NCBI GenBank assembly: GCA_040902725.1
Contig: JBBDWU010000009.1
Location: 124,001 to 188,000, forward strand
Reading direction: 5' to 3'
Length of the DNA: 64,000 bases
Source of the DNA: JACVRU01 sp040902725
GTDB taxonomy: Bacteria; Actinomycetota; Thermoleophilia; Gaiellales; Gaiellaceae
The notes beneath the pieces are model-generated. The model was not told where the DNA came from, searched no databases, and saw only the letters and a list, made by a program, of their open reading frames with translations. The position numbers and the translations under genes were made by a program. Position 1 is the stretch's first letter; each line of letters begins with the position of its first letter. Of the stretch, positions 58,038 to 64,000 are shown in pieces.

Positions 58038-60271
58038 CGGACGAGCTGGGCGAGTCGGGCAAGCTGGCGCTCGAGTACGCCCGCCGCGCCGCCGACGGAG
58101 GCGAGGTCGGCGCCGAGCACGTCTTCATAGGAGTGGTGGAGCTCGAGGACGTCGCCCTGCGGCGGCTCTTCCAGGCGCACGGGATCGATCCGGACGAGAT
58201 CGCGAACGACCTCCGCAGGAACCCGGCCGCGCCCGATCCGGCGGCCATGGCGGAGGCGCTCGAGCAGGCGAAGCGGGCCGGCGGCGGAGCCGCGGTCGAG
58301 GCGCCCCATCTGCTCATCGGCGTCTTGCGCGGCCGTCCGGGCCTGATCGGCGACCAGGCCTCTGCGATCGCCGCCGACCTCGCCGAGATGCTCGAGCGCG
58401 GCGAGTGGACGCCGGAGGGCTTCTACCAGGCCCGGCGGGTCGTCGAGCAGCCGGGCCTGGGCACGACGTCGAAGGTGCTCGAGTCGCTTGGCCGGGACCT
58501 GACGGCCGAGGCCAAGGCCGGCGAGCTGAGCCCGATCATCGGCCGCGAGCGCGAGCTGGTCGAGCTGATCCAGGTGCTCTGCGGCAAGCGAAAGCAGAAC
58601 GCCGTCCTCGTCGGCGACGCCGGGGTGGGCAAGACCGCGATCGTCGAAGGGCTCGCGCAGCGGATCGTGGCGGGTGAGGTCCCGGAGCAGCTCCAGGGGA
58701 TGACGATCAGGACGATCGAGATCGGCTCGCTCGTCGCGGGGACGATCTACCGCGGCCAGTTCGAGGGCCGGCTCAAGGAGCTGGTCGACGAGGTCACGAA
58801 GCGGACCGACGTCATCCTCTTCATCGACGAAATGCACATGCTCGTCGGCGCCGGCGAGGCCGGCGGCGGCAGCATGGACGCCGCGAACATGCTCAAGCCG
58901 GTCCTCTCCGAGGGCAAGCTGAAGGTCGTCGGCGCGACCACGACCGACGAGTACCGCAAGCACCTCGAGCGCGACAAGGCGCTGATGCGCCGGTTCCAGG
59001 TGATCGTCGTCGGCGAGCCGACGCACGAGGCGACGCTGCAGATCCTGGCCGGGTTGCGCTCCCGCTACGCCGAGTTCCACGGCGTCGAGATCACCGACGG
59101 CGCCCTCGAGGCCGCCGTCGACCTCTCGACCCGCTACATGCACGACCGCTTCCTCCCCGACAAGGCGCTCGACCTGCTCGACCGCGCGTGCACGCAATCG
59201 AAGCTCGGGGTCGGGATGGAGCGCTGGATGCCGGGACTGGCGCCGCGCGAGGCCGACCTGGTCGTCGAGGCCGACGACATCGCCGAGGTCGTGTCGCTGC
59301 TGCTCGAGATCCCGATCGCCACGCTGACGACGGACGAGCGCGAGCGGCTGCTGGGGATGGAGGCGGCGCTGCGCGAGCGCGTGATCGGCCAGGACGAGGC
59401 CGTGACGAGAGTCTCGGCGGCGATCCTCTCCGCGCGGGTCGGCATAGGCGATCCCGACCGCCCCTACGGCGTCTTCCTCTTCCTCGGCCCCACCGGCGTC
59501 GGCAAGACGAAGCTCGCGGAGGAGGTGGCGGCGTTTCTGTTCGGCAGCCGCGACGAGGTGATCAGGCTCGACATGTCCGAGTACATGGAGAAGCACCAGG
59601 TCTCGCGGCTGGTCGGCGCGCCCCCCGGCTACGTCGGCTGGGACGAGGGCGGCCAGCTCACCAACGCGGTGCGCGCGAAGCCGTACGCCGTGGTGCTGCT
59701 CGACGAGGTCGAGAAGGCTCACCCAGACGTCTGGAACACCTTCCTCCAGGTCTTCGAGGACGGGCGCCTCACCGACTCGCTGGGCCGGCTGGTCGACTTC
59801 CGCCACACCGTGATCGTGATGACGTCGAACGTCGGCGCCCGCCGGCTCCAGGCCTCGGCGCCGATCGGCTTCGCCGGCGCGCGCGAGGACCCGGGCATGA
59901 CGCACGACGAGGTGAAGCACGAGGTCGAGCAGGAGCTGCGCCAGGTCTTCGCGCCGGAGTTCCTGAACCGGATCGACGAGATCGTCGTCTTCAGCCCGCT
60001 GCCGCGGGAGGCGCTCTACAAGATCATCCCCGCCCTGATCCGGGAGATGATCCCGGTCGAGCTGACCCTGAGCGACGAGGCGCTCGAGTTCCTGGTCGAG
60101 CAGAGCTACGACCCCTCGATGGGCGCCAGACCCGCGCGCCGTGCGATCCAGCGCCTGCTCGGGAACCCGCTCTCGGTGCTCCTGGCGCGCGGCGAGCTCG
60201 CCGAGGGGGAGGCCGTGGAGGTCGGGGTGAGCGACGGCGCGCTGGCTTTCGGGGCGGCGACCAAGGTCTGA
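58034..60271 (+). CDS. ClpC-like double-AAA+ unfoldase
   Basis: A 745-residue Hsp100 protein. The N-terminal Clp repeat domain (~1-135) has GAEHVFIGVVELEDVALRRL. AAA-1 has Walker A GDAGVGKT (194-201) and Walker B VILFIDEMH; AAA-2 has GPTGVGKT (485-492), VVLLDEVEKAHPDVWNTFLQ and the sensor segment MTSNVGA. There is no long coiled-coil M domain, unlike ClpB. An IGF tripeptide in the loop after NVGA matches the ClpP-docking motif of ClpA/C/X, so a ClpP partner is expected. It is probably an accessory ClpC dedicated to this locus rather than the housekeeping copy. Confidence 0.9.
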   Translation: MTDELGESGKLALEYARRAADGGEVGAEHVFIGVVELEDVALRRLFQAHGIDPDEIANDLRRNPAAPDPAAMAEALEQAKRAGGGAAVEAPHLLIGVLRGRPGLIGDQASAIAADLAEMLERGEWTPEGFYQARRVVEQPGLGTTSKVLESLGRDLTAEAKAGELSPIIGRERELVELIQVLCGKRKQNAVLVGDAGVGKTAIVEGLAQRIVAGEVPEQLQGMTIRTIEIGSLVAGTIYRGQFEGRLKELVDEVTKRTDVILFIDEMHMLVGAGEAGGGSMDAANMLKPVLSEGKLKVVGATTTDEYRKHLERDKALMRRFQVIVVGEPTHEATLQILAGLRSRYAEFHGVEITDGALEAAVDLSTRYMHDRFLPDKALDLLDRACTQSKLGVGMERWMPGLAPREADLVVEADDIAEVVSLLLEIPIATLTTDERERLLGMEAALRERVIGQDEAVTRVSAAILSARVGIGDPDRPYGVFLFLGPTGVGKTKLAEEVAAFLFGSRDEVIRLDMSEYMEKHQVSRLVGAPPGYVGWDEGGQLTNAVRAKPYAVVLLDEVEKAHPDVWNTFLQVFEDGRLTDSLGRLVDFRHTVIVMTSNVGARRLQASAPIGFAGAREDPGMTHDEVKHEVEQELRQVFAPEFLNRIDEIVVFSPLPREALYKIIPALIREMIPVELTLSDEALEFLVEQSYDPSMGARPARRAIQRLLGNPLSVLLARGELAEGEAVEVGVSDGALAFGAATKV

Positions 60272-60331
60272 GTTGTCCTCGCGCCGGTCCTGCGTCAGGA
60301 TGTGCGAAGTGAGACAAAGGGGGTGGTAGGC

Positions 60332-61351
60332 GTGGCGAAGATCTACATCAGTCACCGCCCCGGCGACGCGGCCGGCTACGTGAGGGCGCTCCAGGAGGCC
60401 CTGGCGAGCCGGCATGGCAGGGAGCAGGTGCAGACGTTCGCCGACGTGGCTCGAAGCGACCCGGGCGCGCCGATCTCGCGACTGATCGAGCGCGCGGTCG
60501 ACGATGCAGACGTCGTCCTCGCCGTTATCGGGACGAGCTGGCTGAGCACCACCGACGAGGTGGGCCGGACGCTCGTCGACGCGGACGACCGCATCCGGCG
60601 CGAGCTCGAGCGAGCGCTCGAGCGCGACGTGGCCCTGATCCCCGTCCCCATCGGCGGCGCGAGCCTGCCGCGGCGCGAGGAGCTGCCCGAGTCCCTGCAG
60701 CCGCTCCTACGCAAGAACGCCGTGGAGGTGACCGAAAGCGCTTTCGGCTCTGGCGTCGACAGGCTGACGAGGGATATCGACACCATCGCGCAGCGGCTCG
60801 AGGCAGCGCGCGCGCCGGAGCCTGCTCCAGCGGCGCCGGCAATGCCCGAGCCGGCGGCGCGACCCGCGACGCAGGTCTCGACCCGGCCCGACCTCGACTG
60901 GGAGGCCTTCCAGCGGCTGGCCACGCTGGGCCGGCGCGGGCGCGAGGACGTCTCAGAGGGGACGAAGACGCTCCGCAACTGGTTCGCCCTGCTCGGCATG
61001 GCCGCGGGGGCGGGCGCGGGCTACTACGCGCTGACGCGGGACGACGTCGGCTCGGCCTGGCTCGCGGCCTTCATCGGCCTGCTCGTCTTCAACTTCGTCA
61101 GCCGAGCCTTCGCCGACGTGCTGAACGAGCCAAAGAAGATCCGGCGCCTGCTCTACTTCGCCCTCACCCCGGCGCTCGCAAGCCTGAGCTTCTACTACAC
61201 GTACCAGTGGTGGGAGACCTGGTGGCTCTCCTTCCTGCTCGGATTCGTCTTCGGCGGAATCCTCAACTCGACTCTGGGCTCGGTCCTCTTCCCCTCCATC
61301 CACCGCGAGGAGTCGGCGGACACGCGTAGCCGCTGGAAGCTGTCGACGTGA
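60332..61351 (+). CDS. TIR domain fused to a four-helix membrane module
   Basis: A 339-residue protein. Residues 1-155 form a TIR domain (KIYISHRPGDAAGYVRALQE, ADVVLAVIGTSWLSTTDE); the helix DRIRRELERALERDVALIPV carries Glu91 at the position of the NADase catalytic glutamate. After an Ala/Pro linker, residues ~215-320 repeat the membrane module of the first gene, including the end SIHREESADTRSRWKLST. I chose the GTG at 60332 (AAGGGGG upstream) over one at 60302 because MAKIYISH starts the fold. It lies 60 bases after the unfoldase gene and overlaps the next gene (GTGA). Confidence 0.87.
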   Translation: MAKIYISHRPGDAAGYVRALQEALASRHGREQVQTFADVARSDPGAPISRLIERAVDDADVVLAVIGTSWLSTTDEVGRTLVDADDRIRRELERALERDVALIPVPIGGASLPRREELPESLQPLLRKNAVEVTESAFGSGVDRLTRDIDTIAQRLEAARAPEPAPAAPAMPEPAARPATQVSTRPDLDWEAFQRLATLGRRGREDVSEGTKTLRNWFALLGMAAGAGAGYYALTRDDVGSAWLAAFIGLLVFNFVSRAFADVLNEPKKIRRLLYFALTPALASLSFYYTYQWWETWWLSFLLGFVFGGILNSTLGSVLFPSIHREESADTRSRWKLST

Positions 61352-62814
61352 GCGTGGACCAGGAAGCTCCCTCGCTCACCACCGCGGACGAGACGCCGCG
61401 GGTGTTCCTCAGCTATCGGCGGGCGGACACCCAGCCGAGCGCCATCCTCCTCTACAAGGAGCTGGCCGCGCGCTTCGGGCACGACACCGTCTGCATGGAC
61501 ATCTATTCGATTCCCGGCAGCGACAACTGGCTCGAGTACATCGAGCGCACGCTGGGGAAGAGCGCCCTCGTGCTGGCGGTGATCGGGCCGAACTGGCTCA
61601 CCGCCACCGACGAGAAGGGCCGCCGGCTCGAGGATCCCTTGGATGTCCTCCGCCAGGAGCTGGAGCTGGCGCTCAAGCGCGACGTGCGGCTGATCCCGTT
61701 GCTCGTCCAGGGGGCGACGATGCCGAGAACGAGCGAGCTGCCCGAAGGACCCCTGCGTGGGATCGTCGACCGCTTCCCGGTCACGATCGGGGCCGCGTCG
61801 ATCGACGAGGACATCGGCGGCGTGGCCGGCATGGTGGAGCGCATCCTGGAGGAGATGCGGGCGAACGTGGCCCGGGGGCTGGCCGATCAAGGAGATTTCG
61901 CGCGCGCCAGGGAAACCGCCGAGCTAATCGGGGACGAGCGAATCCGGCAGGAGGTGCTCGACTACATCGCCGGGCTCGACCACCCCGAGCCTCCGCCTCC
62001 GGGCGTGCGGATGTCGGTGCGGGAGTGCCTCGACGGCGCGGGCCTGAAGTACCACGACGCGGGCGAGGCGGTCGTCGTCCCGTTCGGCGGCCAGCGCACC
62101 GACCAGGTGCTCGTCTTCGCGCGCGAGCTGACGGACGGGACCGCCTTCTTCTCCGTCGAGTTCGACCCGTACAAAGGCAAGAAGAAGAACAAGGTCAAGC
62201 TCTACCAGCTCCTGCTCGGCCTGAGCTTCGCCGTCGACTACGTCAAGGGCATCGCGCTCTCGGAGGGCCGCTTCGCAATCGCGGCGGAGATCCCGCCTGG
62301 CGCGCTCACGCCGGAGAGCTGCGACGGCATCGTCCGCGGCCTGGTCGCGCTCGGCGACGTGGGCGGCCAGGACGACCTGATCAGCGAGGAGAGCTGGCAG
62401 CTCCGAATCCAGCTGTGCAGGTTCCAGCAGGAGGCCACGATCAAGATCGACGAGGATCGCGCGCGGGCGGAGATGGTCGCGCTCCTCGAGGCCGCCGGCG
62501 CCAGGGTCGGCTCGCTCGGCTACCACGAGCTCGACCTCGGGATCGGGGAAGGTGCCCGCCCGGTCTCTCTCCACGTGAGCAGCCGCGTGATCTCGGTCAT
62601 CCAGCCGCGGCCCGGTAAGAAGCCCGGCGACGACGTCAACAAGCTGACGCAGCTGCTGGAGCTGAACCGGGCCGTGAACGTCGCGAAGGTCGGGCTCGAC
62701 TCGAGCGGCGACGTCGGGCTGCTCTACGAGCTGCCGGCCCCGGTGCCCGACGTCGTCGACCGCCTGAAGGAGCAGTTCAGCATCCTCATCTTCGGGCTGA
62801 TCCTGCGCCTCTAG
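61348..62814 (+). CDS. TIR domain followed by two YbjN-like domains
   Basis: A 488-residue soluble protein. Residues ~17-170 are a TIR domain (RVFLSYRRADTQPSAILLYK, ALVLAVIGPNWLTATDEKGR, VLRQELELALKRDVRLIPLL, with Glu104 as candidate catalytic residue). Residues ~218-340 form a YbjN-like domain (KLYQLLLGLSFAVDYVKGIA, FAIAAEIPPGALTPESCDGI) and ~365-485 a second, diverged one (VNKLTQLLELNRAVNVAKVG, LLYELPAPVPDVVDRLKEQF). It links the two domain types that occur apart elsewhere in the locus. Its TAG shares CTAG with the convergent gene. Confidence 0.87.
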   Translation: MSVDQEAPSLTTADETPRVFLSYRRADTQPSAILLYKELAARFGHDTVCMDIYSIPGSDNWLEYIERTLGKSALVLAVIGPNWLTATDEKGRRLEDPLDVLRQELELALKRDVRLIPLLVQGATMPRTSELPEGPLRGIVDRFPVTIGAASIDEDIGGVAGMVERILEEMRANVARGLADQGDFARARETAELIGDERIRQEVLDYIAGLDHPEPPPPGVRMSVRECLDGAGLKYHDAGEAVVVPFGGQRTDQVLVFARELTDGTAFFSVEFDPYKGKKKNKVKLYQLLLGLSFAVDYVKGIALSEGRFAIAAEIPPGALTPESCDGIVRGLVALGDVGGQDDLISEESWQLRIQLCRFQQEATIKIDEDRARAEMVALLEAAGARVGSLGYHELDLGIGEGARPVSLHVSSRVISVIQPRPGKKPGDDVNKLTQLLELNRAVNVAKVGLDSSGDVGLLYELPAPVPDVVDRLKEQFSILIFGLILRL

Positions 62815-63224
62815 AAGCCGAGCCCCGTGAAGTCCCCGACCGTCGCCCAGAGCGCCAGCGGGGCCGCCCAAAAGACGCCGGCGAGGATGCCGCCGGCAAT
62901 CCGCCCGGTGGGCCCGTCGGCGTAGAAGGCTCCCAGGAAGAACACCCAGCCGAGCAGCGCGGCGAGGAGCACGGGGATCCAGAGGGCGATCTCGAGCGCG
63001 CGCCCCTCTCGCGCGAGATAAGCCGCCACGCACCCCAGCCCGGCGAGCAGCAGCAGCCCGCTCCACGGGACTACCCGCGGCGATCTGGGCGGGGTCAGCG
63101 CCCACCAGAGGACCATCGCCCCGACGGCGATCAGCCAGCCGCCCGCGAGCGCGACGGGCCGGTCGGTGTTCCCCGCCGAGTTGGCGATCAAGATGATCAG
63201 CAAGACCAGCCAGAGCCAGCCCAC
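62811..63224 (-). CDS. Integral membrane protein of unknown function
   Basis: A 137-residue protein with four to five hydrophobic helices (WLWLVLLIILIANSAG, LAGGWLIAVGAMVLWWAL, WSGLLLLAGLGCVAAYLA, LWIPVLLAALLGWVFFLGAF, GGILAGVFWAAPLALWATVG). No family recognised. It points towards the TIR locus and shares its final CTAG, so it is a separate transcript. Confidence 0.65.
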   Translation of the reverse strand: MGWLWLVLLIILIANSAGNTDRPVALAGGWLIAVGAMVLWWALTPPRSPRVVPWSGLLLLAGLGCVAAYLAREGRALEIALWIPVLLAALLGWVFFLGAFYADGPTGRIAGGILAGVFWAAPLALWATVGDFTGLGF

Positions 63225-63280
63225 GTGCCCTCCTGTCCGCCGACATTGTACGACGGGGCACGAAGGGGGAAGATGCGCCC

Positions 63281-63679
63281 GTGATCGGCGTGGCGGCCAA
63301 GGCGATCGTCCGCAGGCCCGACGGGCGCGTGCTGGTGATCCGCCGTCCGGACGACGCGAGGACGGACGCGGGCCTCTGGGACCTCCCCGGCGGCAAGATG
63401 GACCACGGCGAGACGCTCGAGCAGGTGGTCGTGCGCGAGGTCCGCGAGGAGACGGGCCTCGAGGTGCAGGTCGGCGGCGTCGTCCACGTCTCCTACTTCG
63501 AGTTCGACCCCTTCTGGGTGACCTGCGTCACGCTCGCCTGCGACGCCGACGGCGACGGCGTGCGGCTGAGCGGGGAGCACGTGGACTTCGCCTGGCTCGC
63601 GCCGGAGGAAGTTGGCGAGCGCGACTATGCGTGGACCGTCAAGGAGCAACTCGAGGCCTATGCGTCGGCAGCGGCGTAG
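63281..63679 (+). CDS. Nudix hydrolase
   Basis: A 132-residue Nudix protein with an intact box, GGKMDHGETLEQVVVREVRE followed by ETGLEV (GX5EX7REUXEEXGU). The N-terminus GVAAKAIVRRPDGRVLVIRR suggests a nucleotide-sanitising or NUDT-type enzyme; the substrate is not readable. GTG start. The next gene begins 20 bases before its stop. Confidence 0.9.
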   Translation: MIGVAAKAIVRRPDGRVLVIRRPDDARTDAGLWDLPGGKMDHGETLEQVVVREVREETGLEVQVGGVVHVSYFEFDPFWVTCVTLACDADGDGVRLSGEHVDFAWLAPEEVGERDYAWTVKEQLEAYASAAA

Positions 63680-64000
63680 CAAGCTCGTCTCCGCCTGGGA
63701 CGCGATCGAGTGGCCCGCCGTCGCGCTGCTCGCGCTGACGGCGCTCGGCCTGGGCATCGAGGGCTTCCACCGCCAGCTTCCGGACCTGGGGGCGGGCGAC
63801 ATCGTCTACCGCGCGCTCCAGCTCTTCACGCTGGAGTCGGGCTCGCTCGAGCCGCCGATCGTCTGGGAGCTCGACATCGCCCGATTCCTCGCCCCCGCGG
63901 TCGCCGTCTATGCGGCCGCCAGCGCGCTCGCGGCCGTGTTCCAGGAGCAACTCCAGCTGCTGCGCACGCGCCTCTGGCGCGGACACGTCGTGATCGTGGG
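63660..64000 (+). CDS. TrkA-N type NAD-binding membrane protein, cut by right edge
   Basis: From the ATG at 63660 the frame is open to the window end. It reads MRRQRRSKLVSAWDAIEWPA, a first helix (VALLALTALGLGIEG), a loop, a second helix (FLAPAVAVYAAASALAAVF) and then RTRLWRGHVVIVG, the first strand of a Rossmann fold. This layout matches actinobacterial potassium-channel-like proteins with a TrkA-N domain, some of which also carry a RyR domain. The remainder lies outside the window, so the domain set is unknown. Confidence 0.7.
   Translation, partial: MRRQRRSKLVSAWDAIEWPAVALLALTALGLGIEGFHRQLPDLGAGDIVYRALQLFTLESGSLEPPIVWELDIARFLAPAVAVYAAASALAAVFQEQLQLLRTRLWRGHVVIV

Overview
The window is very GC-rich DNA with almost no non-coding space. 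Genes sit head-to-tail with 1-8 base overlaps. Gene content and order (hemW-hrcA-dnaJ-prmA, comEA-comEC-holA, phoH-ybeY-dgkA-cdd-era, group III phosphofructokinase, F420-type flavin oxidoreductase fold, DUF6458-like protein) suggest an actinomycete-phylum bacterium, most likely deep-branching Thermoleophilia/Gaiellales-like. That assignment is inference from gene style; no 16S gene is present. Two single-base frameshifts (prmA, yyaL; one in a run of nine C) suggest a draft or metagenome-derived assembly.

Layout. 1-6.8 kb: an aconitase-X gene (cut by the left edge) behind a complete branched-chain amino acid type ABC transporter (livKHMGF). 6.8-15.2 kb: tRNA-Leu(CAA), a PD40 propeller lipoprotein, a probable PPi-dependent phosphofructokinase, a degenerate TrpC-like barrel, a secreted BNR protein, and deoC with two aldehyde dehydrogenase genes. 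15.2-29 kb: a long minus-strand housekeeping run (murJ, lepA, hemW, hrcA, dnaJ, prmA, mtaB, HIT, yqeY, phoH carrying an intein, ybeY, dgkA-PAP2, cdd, era). 29-36.5 kb: rpsT, holA, comEC, comEA, a metallophosphatase and leuS, the last behind what looks like a leucine-codon leader-peptide attenuator. 36.5-46.5 kb: metabolism and transport (OsmC-like, lysA, DMT transporter, S51 peptidase, YyaL, HMG-CoA-lyase-like, FDOR, BNR/MoaD-like pair, BMP lipoprotein, NrtR-like regulator). 46.6-52.7 kb: a signalling island (HD-GYP, NarL-type regulator, HisKA-REC protein lacking an ATPase domain, large hybrid kinase, CheR, REC). 52.7-56.7 kb: secreted protein, diadenylate cyclase, rsgA and a primary-type sigma factor. 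56.8-62.8 kb: the most unusual locus, five co-directional genes combining YbjN-like domains, a ClpC-like AAA+ unfoldase, two TIR domains and a four-helix membrane module found in two of the proteins. 62.8-64 kb: membrane protein, Nudix hydrolase and the start of a TrkA-N type protein.

Expression style. Many first genes have a TANNNT -10 box only 6-9 bases before the start codon, which implies leaderless mRNAs. Downstream genes mostly start inside the stop codon of the gene before (ATGA, GTGA, TTGA, and apparently CTGA). Six convergent gene pairs end in one shared CTAG, in which the two stop codons overlap. I saw no CRISPR array, insertion sequence or prophage.
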